A stretch of 64,000 nt of DNA. Source: CAZMHL01 sp045605445. Its GTDB lineage: Bacteria; Bacillota; Clostridia; RGIG6154. Of the stretch, positions 26,112 to 34,725 are shown in pieces. Location: contig JAZUPZ010000004.1 in NCBI GenBank assembly GCA_045605445.1, positions 1 to 64,000 of the forward strand. Reading direction: 5' to 3'. The translations under genes and the position numbers were made by a program. Within the stretch, counting starts at the first letter, position 1. Each line of letters opens with the position of its first letter. The notes beneath the pieces were generated by a model, which was not told the DNA's origin, searched no databases, and worked only from the letters and a program-made list of their open reading frames with translations.

Positions 26112-27476
26112 TTATTTGACAAATATTGATTTGTCAATAGTTCCGTCTTTAATGCCTTTTCTCAGCGCCTGAGTATATGTGTCTTTAAGTTCAGGTAAGT
26201 ATTTGGATGCATCAATTGAGGTATCCTGCCATATGAGTTTTGCTTTATCTCCTGAAGATTCTTTTTCAAGAGCAAGTGAAGGAGAGGGTCTTCTTTCGAT
26301 GTTCTGGTCTTTTACAAGGTTTGCAAACTGTGCCCACTGTACCGGGAATTTTGATTCATCGGCTTTTTCTGCAACGCCTGCTCTGATCGGAATGTAATAT
26401 CCGCCTTCGTAAAGGTCAAGAAGAACATCCTCGCCCATAAGCCATGTATAAACCTTCATAGTTTTTTCAGGTTCTTTTAATGCTGTGTTTGCAATGCAGT
26501 AGCCTGAAGTTCTTGAAGCAGGATTCTGGTATCTTTCATATCCGTCATAAACGGGGATAGGAGCAACTGCCCAGTCGCAGGTTGCAGGGAACTGCTCGGT
26601 GAGAACACCAACGTCCCAGGATGCGCCCATAAACATACCGATTCTGCCTGCTGCAAACTGAGCTCTCATTGTGTCGTTGTCAAGTGATTCAGCGCCGGGG
26701 AATGTAGCGCCTGAATTTTTAACAGCTTTTACAAAATCAATGTATTCAAGCCAATGCTCTGTATATGTGTAAGTTTCTTTGTCCCAGTCAATTTCAGTTA
26801 AAGCACCGTTGGGTGAAAGCTCGTTAAAGGTTGCGTTGCCGGGATATGCAAGCTGTGACCAGCCCTGGTCTTTAAGAGGAAGACCTAAACCAAAAACATT
26901 GTTAGCTTTGTCTGTAAGCTTTTTAGCATATTCAACAAGCTCGCTTGTTGTTTTCGGAGGTGTTGGTTCACCGTTTTCGTCAACAAGACCTGCTTTTCTG
27001 AATAAGTCTTTGTTATACATAAGGCCCTGAACTGTCTGAGCCATATTTACAAAGTAAACCTTGCCGTTGATAAGTTCTCTGTTTGCAAGAGGAATTTCGC
27101 CGTAAGCTTCTAAAAATTCTTCACCGCCGGGCATATCTGCGATAGGAACAATATATCCCTTGTTTGCCGCATTAACCTTTGCCTGATCTCCGCCCCACAT
27201 AAGAAGGTGAGGAAGCTGATCGTTCTGTGATGCAGATTCAATAATTGTAGCATAATCGTTCAGATAAGTTTCAAACTCAATTTTAATGCCCTCTTTTTTA
27301 CCTGTTGTGTTGTTGTATTCCTCAACAAGCTGTTCCATGCGTTCCTGAGTGGAACCTGAGCTTGACCATACCTTGATAACTGTAACATCGCCTGATGCAC
27401 CGCCGTCTTTAGTGCAGGAAGCAAAGCAAACTGTTACCATAAGCATTGCCATAATAAGTGCCAGTAATTTTTTCAT
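26112..27476 (-). CDS. Extracellular sugar-binding lipoprotein of an ABC importer (family 1)
   Basis: 454 residues. The lipoprotein signal peptide has lipobox CFASC-T (Cys ~21). The mature part follows the family 1 solute-binding pattern: VIKVWSSSGSTQERMEQLVEEYN, PHLLMWGGDQAKV, LMYNKDLFRKAGL, FAAGRIGMFMGASWDVG and a C-terminal helix with YLPELKDTYTQAL. These proteins capture oligosaccharides outside the membrane and deliver them to CUT1 permeases, but no permease or ATPase gene is in the window. Third gene of a minus-strand operon after the GH74-like and LRR genes, so a product of the glycanase is the likely ligand. Confidence 0.9.
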   Translation of the reverse strand: MKKLLALIMAMLMVTVCFASCTKDGGASGDVTVIKVWSSSGSTQERMEQLVEEYNNTTGKKEGIKIEFETYLNDYATIIESASQNDQLPHLLMWGGDQAKVNAANKGYIVPIADMPGGEEFLEAYGEIPLANRELINGKVYFVNMAQTVQGLMYNKDLFRKAGLVDENGEPTPPKTTSELVEYAKKLTDKANNVFGLGLPLKDQGWSQLAYPGNATFNELSPNGALTEIDWDKETYTYTEHWLEYIDFVKAVKNSGATFPGAESLDNDTMRAQFAAGRIGMFMGASWDVGVLTEQFPATCDWAVAPIPVYDGYERYQNPASRTSGYCIANTALKEPEKTMKVYTWLMGEDVLLDLYEGGYYIPIRAGVAEKADESKFPVQWAQFANLVKDQNIERRPSPSLALEKESSGDKAKLIWQDTSIDASKYLPELKDTYTQALRKGIKDGTIDKSIFVK

Positions 27477-27494
27477 AAAATTTGTCCTTTCTTA

Positions 27495-28193
27495 TCAGTA
27501 GGTCTGATAATTGATATTATTTGCAATTGCATAATTCATTGCATAAGAGCCGTCTTTAACATAAAGTGTAAGGCTTCTGCAATTTTTAAATGCATAATCG
27601 CCAATCCATTCGATTGATTCGGGAAGTGTAATCTTCTGAATTTTGGTTTTGTTCATAAATACTGCGCCTGCAATTGTTTTTGTTCCCTCGGGAATACTTA
27701 TGTCAATCTCGTTTCCTTTATATCCTATGTAAGCTCCGTCGCCTACAATAACCTGGTCGTGAGGCTGATTTTCATACCAGGGAGTTCTGTAGAATGCGTA
27801 AGCGTCAACATACTTCAGTGTTGAAGGAATTGAAATGTTTTCAAGCTTTGCGCAAAGGGCAAAGGCGCGGTTACCGATTTTTGTAACACCCTCGGGAATC
27901 ACAATGTCGGTAATGAAAATGTTTGTAAAAGCCGAACGACCGATTTCGGTAATTCCCTGAGGAATGGTAACATCGGTAACATCATAGCTTTCGTAGCAGG
28001 CAAAATCGCCGATTTTTGCAATCTTAACCCCGTCGATTTCTGTGGGGAAGTTAACAGAGCCCTTGGTTGCCTGGAAAGGAGTAACAACCTCGTTAACTCC
28101 GTTTTTGGTAATAAGTGTGTAACTGTCTTCTGCATATGCAGGAACTGCAAGGAGCAGAGCAACCATAAGTACTAAGCATAAAATCTTTTTCAT
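27495..28193 (-). CDS. Secreted BspA-type leucine-rich-repeat protein
   Basis: 232 residues with a signal peptide (~1-21) and LRR_5 repeats of the Bacteroides/Treponema BspA type: VTDVTIPQGITEIGRSAF, ITDIVIPEGVTKIGNRAF, LENISIPSTLKYVDAYAF, IQKITLPESIEWIGDYAF. Such repeats give an extended solenoid used in surface binding or adhesion. It lies 14 bp after the GH74-like gene and 18 bp before the sugar-binding protein gene, so it is part of one transcript. An AAGGAGGAG site supports the start. Confidence 0.9.
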   Translation of the reverse strand: MKKILCLVLMVALLLAVPAYAEDSYTLITKNGVNEVVTPFQATKGSVNFPTEIDGVKIAKIGDFACYESYDVTDVTIPQGITEIGRSAFTNIFITDIVIPEGVTKIGNRAFALCAKLENISIPSTLKYVDAYAFYRTPWYENQPHDQVIVGDGAYIGYKGNEIDISIPEGTKTIAGAVFMNKTKIQKITLPESIEWIGDYAFKNCRSLTLYVKDGSYAMNYAIANNINYQTY

Positions 28194-28207
28194 TGTTATT
28201 CTCCTCC

Positions 28208-31200
28208 TTATTGTTTCACTTTAATTGAAAGTGTAGGTCTGTTTTTGGGATTTTCAATTTCCTTGGTATAAAGCTCAAGGATTTTTTCATTGTTTTCGGT
28301 AATTGCAATACCGATTGAAACAATCTTGTCACCTTTGTATTCTTTAATAATGTAATCTGTAACGTCAAAGGTCATCAGTGGTTTTTCTGTTCCGGTAAGG
28401 AGATACTGACCGATTAAATTTCCGAAAGGAATAATTCTCTGTGTGCGGTCAGAGTATTCTGCAGAATGAGGAATTGAGTAAACAAGCTTTTCATTTTTAG
28501 AAGCTGAAACCTCTGTCCATTTGTCAAACTCAACCTCGTAAATACCAAGATTCTGCTCTTCTTCTGTATATCTCTTTTTAACCTTAAGACTTAAGGTTGC
28601 ACTTTCAATTTCGCCCTTAACGTCGCTTATGTCAAACATAAGGTAGCCTTCCGCTGAACGGTTAAGACCTGAGTAGTTTTTGATGTACATTGAAGCGTTT
28701 GAACCGTAGTCATCGCTGTAGGGGAGCTTGTCGTAATAAATATATGTATCATCTGTCGGATAGAAGGTGTAAACTCCGTTCTCATCTGCCTCAGCAGGTT
28801 TTTCTGTAACCTCTGCCTGAAGTGTAACTGTTTTTGTTTCTTCTGTCCAGTCAACCTTGCCGTTTAAGGATTCCGTAACAAATCTGATTGGAACAAGTGT
28901 TCTGTCGCAGGTAACGTAAGGCGCTGCATCAAGTGTTATTTCCTTGTCGTTTACATAAGCCTTGGTTGAACCGATTGTAAGAATAATTGTTTTGTCGCCT
29001 TTAACAGCTGTAACAGTCTGTGTGGGGTCATCCCAGGAAACTGTTGCACCAAGCTCTTCAAAGATTTTTCTCATTGGAACAAAGGTTCTGTCGTTAACTG
29101 TTTCTGGGTCAACATCAAAGAAAAGTCTTGTGCCGTTTAAGATAACGGTAATTCTTTCGTCGAGGAATTTCTTGAAGTTGTCAGGCTCGTAGATGAATGT
29201 GCCGCCGTATGTACCAATCCAGGCTCTGTTTGAGAATGGTTCAAAGTTAATGTCGGTAACATAGCGAAGTCCCGGAAGACCTGTAACAACGTGAAATGTC
29301 TGTCCGTGGTCATAGCTTTCAAGAAGACCGATGCTCTTTGAGCCTGCCGCAGAGTTTCTGAAACCTATAAGCATATGGTCGGGATTTTTCGGGTCAAAGG
29401 CAATGTCTGTAACAATATCCGTATGACCGTTGTATTTGGGTTCAAATACTATAGTTTCGGGAGTTTGTCCGTATGTGAATTTAACCATTGCATGACTCTG
29501 TGTGCCGATATATAAAGTGTTTTTATCAACAGAATCAGCACCTGAACCTGCCGCAACAAGAGTGGTATTGCCCATTGATTCCCAGTTTACACCTCTGTCA
29601 AAGGAGATAAAAGCTTCTCTGGCATCATTGTCATATGAGAAAACAACATCGTTGTCAACGGGAGAAACCGCCAGAATGTTTTTGGAGTTTGGAGTCCAGG
29701 TTTTGCCTCTGTCACGGCTTGTATAACCGGAAGCGTAAATAAAGTTTTCATCTTTGTTGTGATACTGGAAAACAACGTTGTCGCCTGTGTAGTCACAACC
29801 CTCAACCTTAACCCATGACTTTCCGCCGTCAAAGGTTTCTTCCATAGCCTGAGCGCTCCATCCGCCTACAAAACAGTAAAGGTGGTTTGCATCTTTCGGG
29901 TCAGAAAGAATTGATTCAACAGATTTTGCAGTTCCTCTTCTCGGGTAGTTATATATTGAACGAACTGTAGGGAAATCATTTCCACCGTAGTAAGGTTCGT
30001 TTGAAACTGCAAGGTTTTTGTCACGGAATCCGTACCATATTCTTCCGTCGGGAGCAAATTCAACCCAGGTTAAGCCTGAATTTCCTGCACCTGAAGAACA
30101 GGGGAAGTAGTCAACTCCGCCGTTTTCCGATTTGTATAAAGTATCCCAGAATGCGGCATAAATTACATCAGGGTTTGTATCGTCACCCCACATACCTTCC
30201 TGAGTCCAGCCGTTGTTGTTGTCAAGAAGAGTATCTTCGCAGTAAACGTAAGGTGTTATCCAGGTTTTGCCGTAGTCGTGGCTTGCACGCAAGGGGTAAA
30301 CAATGTTTGTAAGTCTTACATAAAGATTCGGAATTCCGTTTGCAGAAGGTTTCTTCGCAAACTCAACTCTTGCGGGAGTTCCGTTCTTGGTTGAAGCACC
30401 CATATCCATTGTCATAGCACTCCAACTTGAACCGTTGTCAAAGGTTTCATAAAGCTTTTTGTTGCAAATTGCAACCCAGTGACTGTCGTTAACAGGGTCC
30501 ATTGTAACAGCGGTGACCGCCTGGCCTGCTTCGGGAGTAACAATTTTCCACAGAGTGCCGCCGTTTGTTGTAATGTGAAGTCCGGGAGCCTCTCCGCCTG
30601 CAACTGCACAAATGATTTTCTGTCCGTCGGGAGATACTGACATTGCTTCAACGTAAGCAAATGTTCCTGCACTGCCAAGGTTTGTCCATTTAACACCGCC
30701 GTCTGAAGATTTCATAACGCCCGATGTTGTAAGAGCATAAAGGTTTTTGCTATCGTCAAAGGCAAGAAGATTTGCCGCGTGACCGTTAACAAATGCCGCA
30801 TCAAGACACATTTTCCAGGTAACACCGCCATCGGTTGACTTATAAAGACCGTCAATTGCCGATTTGTTGGCTTTGCTTGTGTAGCTTGAAGTACCGCCTC
30901 TCCAGCCGTGAGCCGCATAGCAGATGTTTGCATTATCGGGATCAAAAATAAAGCTTGATACCGACCAGGTAGCATCGCCTTCTCTTACCTTAAACCAGGT
31001 ATTTCCGCCGTCGTGACTGTACATTGAGCCTGCAACGTCGGTGCTGAAAAGAAGATAGTTTGGATTTGAAGGTGCAGAGGCAACGGCAGTAATAACCTGT
31101 CCGCCTTCGCTGCCCATACTCCAACCAACCTCGTTTTCGGTTTGCATAGTATAGTAGAGGAACCAGGGAGTGTATCTCACCGTGTTTCCGCTTTCAATAA

Positions 31201-31330
31201 CCGGATGTCCGAACACGTTCCAGGGGAGGCGTGCCGGGTCGTAAATTTCCGGATAATCTTTTGCCCATGCTGTGCTCATTACTGAAAAAACAAGAAGCAT
31301 GCAGAGCATTAAACTGATAAATTTTTTCAT
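28208..31330 (-). CDS. Secreted GH74-like beta-propeller protein with stalk and DNRLRE modules
   Basis: 1040 residues. Signal peptide ~1-23. Residues ~45-690 carry many BNR/GH74-type repeats (YSHDGGNTW, YKSTDGGVTWKM, MKSSDGGVKWTNLG, ESYDHGQTF). LLFSTDVAGSMY aligns with the catalytic TDxGG strand of GH74, while the second catalytic region is harder to place. A stalk domain follows (VNDRTFVPMRKIFEELGATV, TCDRTLVPIRFVTESLNGKV), and the last ~185 residues form a DNRLRE-type beta-sandwich (TDDTYIYYDKLPYSDDYGSN, LMFDISDVKGEIESATLSLK), often carbohydrate binding. The ATG at 31328-31330 follows GGGGTGATAAG. Glycanase activity is likely but not certain. First gene of the operon. Confidence 0.82.
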   Translation of the reverse strand: MKKFISLMLCMLLVFSVMSTAWAKDYPEIYDPARLPWNVFGHPVIESGNTVRYTPWFLYYTMQTENEVGWSMGSEGGQVITAVASAPSNPNYLLFSTDVAGSMYSHDGGNTWFKVREGDATWSVSSFIFDPDNANICYAAHGWRGGTSSYTSKANKSAIDGLYKSTDGGVTWKMCLDAAFVNGHAANLLAFDDSKNLYALTTSGVMKSSDGGVKWTNLGSAGTFAYVEAMSVSPDGQKIICAVAGGEAPGLHITTNGGTLWKIVTPEAGQAVTAVTMDPVNDSHWVAICNKKLYETFDNGSSWSAMTMDMGASTKNGTPARVEFAKKPSANGIPNLYVRLTNIVYPLRASHDYGKTWITPYVYCEDTLLDNNNGWTQEGMWGDDTNPDVIYAAFWDTLYKSENGGVDYFPCSSGAGNSGLTWVEFAPDGRIWYGFRDKNLAVSNEPYYGGNDFPTVRSIYNYPRRGTAKSVESILSDPKDANHLYCFVGGWSAQAMEETFDGGKSWVKVEGCDYTGDNVVFQYHNKDENFIYASGYTSRDRGKTWTPNSKNILAVSPVDNDVVFSYDNDAREAFISFDRGVNWESMGNTTLVAAGSGADSVDKNTLYIGTQSHAMVKFTYGQTPETIVFEPKYNGHTDIVTDIAFDPKNPDHMLIGFRNSAAGSKSIGLLESYDHGQTFHVVTGLPGLRYVTDINFEPFSNRAWIGTYGGTFIYEPDNFKKFLDERITVILNGTRLFFDVDPETVNDRTFVPMRKIFEELGATVSWDDPTQTVTAVKGDKTIILTIGSTKAYVNDKEITLDAAPYVTCDRTLVPIRFVTESLNGKVDWTEETKTVTLQAEVTEKPAEADENGVYTFYPTDDTYIYYDKLPYSDDYGSNASMYIKNYSGLNRSAEGYLMFDISDVKGEIESATLSLKVKKRYTEEEQNLGIYEVEFDKWTEVSASKNEKLVYSIPHSAEYSDRTQRIIPFGNLIGQYLLTGTEKPLMTFDVTDYIIKEYKGDKIVSIGIAITENNEKILELYTKEIENPKNRPTLSIKVKQ

Positions 31331-31430
31331 TCTTATCACCCCATAATTATTATACAAGTCAGTAAGTAGCAAAAACAATATCTATTTTCGCATTTTATGA
31401 AAAATTGAAAGATTTTTGTTTATATAGTAC

Positions 31431-31465
31431 AAAAAAGCTCCCGCTTGATATTTGGGAGCTTTTTC
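31431..31465 (-). terminator. Terminator of the RCC1-repeat gene
   Basis: Stem AAAAAGCTCCC / GGGAGCTTTTT, 11-base loop, with T run on the minus strand, just below the stop codon. Confidence 0.85.
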
Positions 31466-31472
31466 CTGATTT

Positions 31473-32366
31473 TTACTGAACAGTTACTTTGTTTTTTATA
31501 ATTTCCGAAGAGCCGTTGTCATTTCCCATAAAGGCGCTGTCGCCGTGGTAGAAAATTTCTCCGTTACTGTCAATGGCATAGTAGCCGGTAGGAGAGGCAC
31601 AAACTTTTATAATATTCTTCCATTCCTCCGGATTTGCAACCTCTTTCATTGAACCGAAAAATTTAACGGTTCCGTCGCTCTGGAGAATAATGCCGTTGTC
31701 TTCGCAAACAGAAAGCTGTGTAATATTCTTGTAGAATTTTATATCATCAAGGTCAAAACGGTTGTCTCCTGCGGAAACAGCGCTTCCGTCTGCCTTTATT
31801 CCAATAGTGCACATCTGTCCCGCGCCAATTTCAACAATACCCTTAAATTCGGTAAGGTCACACTGCCCTTTGTCGTTTCTTCCTGTTGCAACGCAGGTTC
31901 CGTTCTTTTTCAGGCCTACCGTATGACCGCCTGATGTGGCAATGTCAACAATATCTGTCCAGGAGGAAACCTCTGCCTGCCCTTTCGAGTTGTCGCCCGA
32001 GGCAACAACCGTTCCGTCTGATTTTAAACCAACCATAAAGTTGCTTCCGCCGGAAAGCTTAACAATGTTGTTCCAGCCTTTTATGTCTTCAAGATTTTCG
32101 TTGAGCTCGCCCTTTACTTCAAGGGTGCCGTCGGGCTTTAAAGCAATTATGCTGCTTTCGAAAACGAAAATATCCAAAACTTCTGAAAAATCGGAAGCCT
32201 CTTTGAAAGCCCCTTCAACCTTAAGCTGTCCCTTCTCCAAAAGAGCAACCGAGGTTGCCGAAGCCGAAATTTTTGCATCTGTAGTAACAGATTTTACCTC
32301 TTCCCCGCAGGATGCAAGAGAAAAAGTTATAATCAATGCTGTTAATAATGAAAGAATTCTTTTCAT
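31473..32366 (-). CDS. RCC1-repeat lipoprotein
   Basis: 297 residues. A lipoprotein signal peptide with lipobox SLASC-G (Cys ~20) is followed by RCC1-type propeller repeats: IVKLSGGSNFMVGLKSDGTV, IVDIATSGGHTVGLKKNGTC and IVEIGAGQMCTIGIKADGSA, each ending in an xxGDN/GRND turn. About five to six repeats are visible, so it likely makes one beta-propeller on the outer membrane face. The role is unknown; binding of a surface ligand is a guess. The start follows AAAAGGAGA; it has its own promoter at 32397-32425. Confidence 0.82.
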   Translation of the reverse strand: MKRILSLLTALIITFSLASCGEEVKSVTTDAKISASATSVALLEKGQLKVEGAFKEASDFSEVLDIFVFESSIIALKPDGTLEVKGELNENLEDIKGWNNIVKLSGGSNFMVGLKSDGTVVASGDNSKGQAEVSSWTDIVDIATSGGHTVGLKKNGTCVATGRNDKGQCDLTEFKGIVEIGAGQMCTIGIKADGSAVSAGDNRFDLDDIKFYKNITQLSVCEDNGIILQSDGTVKFFGSMKEVANPEEWKNIIKVCASPTGYYAIDSNGEIFYHGDSAFMGNDNGSSEIIKNKVTVQ

Positions 32367-32396
32367 TGTAAGTCTCCTTTTAAAAGTTATGTAAGT

Positions 32397-32425
32397 ATTT
32401 TATCACAAATCCCGTCGTTTGTCCA
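32397..32425 (-). promoter_or_regulatory. Promoter of RCC1 lipoprotein gene
   Basis: Minus strand: TGGACA, 17 bp, TAAAAT. Confidence 0.6.
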
Positions 32426-32622
32426 TATGTCCGTATTGCAAGGATTACCGGTATCAACACAACGGTTTTCAAAAAATAAAGCAAAACCTAAATCTTTTTT
32501 GTAATTAAAGTTCTGTTTCTTTCATATATATTATGAAAAGCAGCAGACTTTTTTAATTTGTCAATAAAAAAGAATTTTAACACTTAACCAAAACAAGCTG
32601 TAAAAAATTTTTCAAAAAAGTG

Positions 32623-32651
32623 TTGACAAATTTAAAAATTGATGTTATTAT
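32623..32651 (+). promoter_or_regulatory. Promoter of fur-rubrerythrin-ferritin operon
   Basis: TTGACA, 17 bp, TATTAT, directly followed by the Fur/PerR-type palindrome. Confidence 0.85.
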
Positions 32652-32655
32652 AACA

Positions 32656-32670
32656 TTGTAATCATTACAA
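32656..32670. promoter_or_regulatory. Fur/PerR-type operator box
   Basis: TTGTAATCATTACAA is a perfect 7-1-7 palindrome close to the Per box consensus (TTATAATnATTATAA), placed at the expected transcription start, so the encoded regulator would repress its own operon. Confidence 0.82.
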
Positions 32671-32707
32671 AGTTGAAACAGTTACAAAAAATGAAGGGAG
32701 AATGCCT

Positions 32708-33106
32708 ATGAATGTTGCGGCAAAGCTCATTGAAAATGGAATAAGTCCCTCCATTACAAGAATAAAAATTTATGAATACCTTTACGGTAATAAAAATCAT
32801 CCTACTGTTAACGAGGTATACATAGATTTGTCAAAGGAAATTCCAACTCTTTCAAAAACAACGGTTTATAATACCGTAAAGCGTTTTAAAGAGACGGGGC
32901 TGGTGAAAATGATTACCATTAACGAAGAACAGGTAAGAATTGACGGCAATCCCGATTTCCACGGACATTTCTTATGTTCAGAGTGCGAAAAGGTTTTCGA
33001 CTTTGATATCCCGAAAATGGAAGATACGTTGCCCGGCGGTTTTGAAACCGACTTGAGAGAGGTATACTATACGGGACTTTGTAAATGTTGTTCACACAAA
33101 AGATAA
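32708..33106 (+). CDS. Fur-family regulator, PerR-like
   Basis: 132 residues. The winged-helix half contains ISPSITRIKIYEYLYGNKNHPTVNEVY and TLSKTTVYNTVKRFKETG (recognition helix). The dimerisation/metal half has DFHGHFLCSECEKVFDFD and a C-terminal CKCC pair, giving the two CxxC zinc-site cysteine pairs. PerR-like proteins sense peroxide through iron-catalysed histidine oxidation; the downstream peroxide- and iron-handling genes support PerR over iron-responsive Fur, though this cannot be settled by eye. The second ATG (32708) is preferred because the first sits too close to GAAGGGAG. Confidence 0.87.
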   Translation: MNVAAKLIENGISPSITRIKIYEYLYGNKNHPTVNEVYIDLSKEIPTLSKTTVYNTVKRFKETGLVKMITINEEQVRIDGNPDFHGHFLCSECEKVFDFDIPKMEDTLPGGFETDLREVYYTGLCKCCSHKR

Positions 33107-33139
33107 AAATTTTAATTAAATGAAAAGGGGTAAAAAATT

Positions 33140-33727
33140 ATGGCAAAATTTGTATGTTCAGTGTGCGGTTATGTTCACGAAGGAGATTCAGCTCCTGCAA
33201 ACTGTCCGGTATGTAAGGTTCCGGCTGAAAAGTTCAAAGTTATGGAAGAGGGCGCAGCTCTCGCAGCAGAACACGAATACGGTGTTTATGCAAAAACAGT
33301 TAAAAACAATCCCGACATCTCAGAAGAAGATAAGAAATATATCTTTGAACAGCTCGTTGCTAACTTCAACGGCGAATGTTCAGAAGTAGGAATGTATCTT
33401 TGCATGGCAAGAATTGCTCACAGAGAAGGTTATCCTGAAATAGGACTTTACTGGGAAAAAGCAGCTTACGAAGAAGCTGAACACGCAGCTAAGTTTGCAG
33501 AACTTCTCGGCGAAGATTTAGAACCTAATATGAAGGCTACAACAAAAGACAACCTCAAATGGAGAGTTGACTGCGAATACGGCGCAACTCAGGGTAAATT
33601 CGACCTTGCATCTTGCGCTAAGAAAAACGGCCTCGACGCAATTCACGACACAGTTCACGAAATGGCTCGCGACGAAGCTCGACACGGCAGAGGACTTGAA
33701 GGTCTTTTAAAGAGATATTTTAAATAA
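33140..33727 (+). CDS. Reverse rubrerythrin (N-terminal rubredoxin domain)
   Basis: 195 residues. The N-terminal rubredoxin-like site (FVCSVCGYVHEGD, NCPVCKVP) is followed by a ferritin-like four-helix diiron domain: FNGECSEVGMYLCMARIAHREG, YEEAEHAAKF and HEMARDEARHGRGLEGLLKRYF supply the Glu/His ligands. The domain order is the reverse of classical rubrerythrin and matches the clostridial revRbr used as an NADH-linked H2O2 (and O2) reductase through rubredoxin partners. It is 33 bp after the PerR-like gene in an operon also containing ferritin. Confidence 0.93.
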   Translation: MAKFVCSVCGYVHEGDSAPANCPVCKVPAEKFKVMEEGAALAAEHEYGVYAKTVKNNPDISEEDKKYIFEQLVANFNGECSEVGMYLCMARIAHREGYPEIGLYWEKAAYEEAEHAAKFAELLGEDLEPNMKATTKDNLKWRVDCEYGATQGKFDLASCAKKNGLDAIHDTVHEMARDEARHGRGLEGLLKRYFK

Positions 33728-33732
33728 TAACC

Positions 33733-33765
33733 AAAAAGGCCGTAGCATAAAATGCTGCGGCTTTT
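33733..33765 (+). terminator. Intercistronic hairpin between rubrerythrin and ferritin genes
   Basis: Imperfect stem AAAAGGCCGTAGCAT / ATGCTGCGGCTTTT with a short loop and only a weak T tail. It may attenuate or process the transcript so that ferritin is made at a different level. Confidence 0.5.
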
Positions 33766-33785
33766 ACATAAAAGGAGAGGTAATT

Positions 33786-34301
33786 ATGTTAGATAAAAAA
33801 GTAGCAAATTTAATTAACGAACAAATTAACAAGGAGCTGTATTCTGCTTATCTTTATCTCGATTTTTCAATATTTTATGAAGACAAGGGTCTTGACGGTT
33901 TTGCAAACTGGTATATGATTCAGGCGCAGGAAGAAAGAGACCACGCTATGCTTATGTTAAGATATCTTCAGAATAACGGCGAAAAGGTTACATTGGAAGC
34001 TGTTGCAAAGCCTGATAAAGAGATGGAAACTCTTATGGATCCGTTAAAGCTCGGTTTTGAACACGAACAGTATGTAACAGGGCTTATCAACACAATTTAT
34101 GCTGCAGCTTATGAAATTAAGGATTTCAGAACAATGCAGTTTTTAGACTGGTTTGTCAAAGAACAGCTTGAAGAAGAAAAGAATGCCGATGATATGATTA
34201 AAAAAATGGAGCTTTTCGGCAACGATTCAAAGGGGCTTTATTCTCTTGACAGCGAATATGCTGCAAGAATCTACACAGCTCCGTCTCTTGTTCTTGACTG
34301 A
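33786..34301 (+). CDS. ftn: Bacterial non-heme ferritin
   Basis: 171 residues, normal for FtnA-type ferritin. Helix A has INKELYSAYLYLDFSIFYED and helix B ANWYMIQAQEERDHAMLMLRYL, with the ferroxidase Glu and E-x-x-H ligands. Helices C and D follow (YEIKDFRTMQFLDWFVKEQLEEEKNADDMI). Ferritin oxidises Fe(II) and stores it as mineral in a 24-mer, lowering Fenton chemistry. Last gene of the PerR-like/revRbr/Ftn operon, with an AAAAGGAGAGG ribosome site. Confidence 0.94.
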   Translation: MLDKKVANLINEQINKELYSAYLYLDFSIFYEDKGLDGFANWYMIQAQEERDHAMLMLRYLQNNGEKVTLEAVAKPDKEMETLMDPLKLGFEHEQYVTGLINTIYAAAYEIKDFRTMQFLDWFVKEQLEEEKNADDMIKKMELFGNDSKGLYSLDSEYAARIYTAPSLVLD

Positions 34302-34349
34302 TAAAAAAGTTGTAAAGAATGACATTTTGGTAGAAAATTCAAAAAACCA

Positions 34350-34378
34350 TTGACAAATAAAAAATACGGGAGTATAAT
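34350..34378 (+). promoter_or_regulatory. Promoter of the T-box operon
   Basis: TTGACA, 17 bp, TATAAT: a perfect consensus promoter ahead of the T-box leader. Confidence 0.9.
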
Positions 34379-34384
34379 ACGTTT

Positions 34385-34666
34385 AAAATTTGAATATCAC
34401 AAAAAACGACTGTGACGAGGACGGTCGGATTGTGAGGCCTTGAGAGAGTTGCCGGGTGGTGCGAGGCAATGGCGGAGCTTTCCAATGACTTATCACCTCC
34501 GAGTCGAAGGACCGAAAGCAAAAGCAAGTAGACTCCTTCCGTAATGCTGCGTAAAGGCAAAGGGCTTGATGGAGCCCGGTGAGTGACGGAATATATTTTC
34601 CGTAATTTGAGTGGTACCGCGGGTAGTTTAACCCGTCTCAAAGTTATCTTTGAGACGGGTTTTTTG
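34385..34666 (+). ncRNA. T-box riboswitch, isoleucine-type specifier, with intrinsic terminator
   Basis: Leader with the T-box sequence TGGTACCGCGG at 34612-34622 and a strong terminator (14-bp stem AACCCGTCTCAAAG / CTTTGAGACGGGTT at 34630-34661, then TTTTT). Stem I is recognisable by AGAGAG, the apical GGTGCGAG hairpin and the 3' strand ACCTCCGAGTCG. The triplet before ACCTCCGAG is ATC (34492-34494), read as an isoleucine specifier by comparison with the usual NNN-ACC layout. The base after TGG is T, which pairs with discriminator A of tRNA-Ile. Uncharged tRNA would stabilise the antiterminator and switch on the ligase/ACT operon. T-box identity is very secure; the amino acid is probable. 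Confidence 0.93.
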
Positions 34667-34725
34667 TTTTATTCAGATTTGTAACCAAAAAACAGATTTG
34701 TCAGAAATGAAAGGAGACAAAAACA

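Larger units (their letters stand above)
32367..32707. other. Divergent intergenic region, RCC1 lipoprotein / fur-family gene
   Basis: 341 bp with no credible gene. It holds a minus-strand promoter near the left end, AT-rich sequence, and the promoter and palindromic operator of the Fur-family gene at 32623-32670. Confidence 0.6.
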
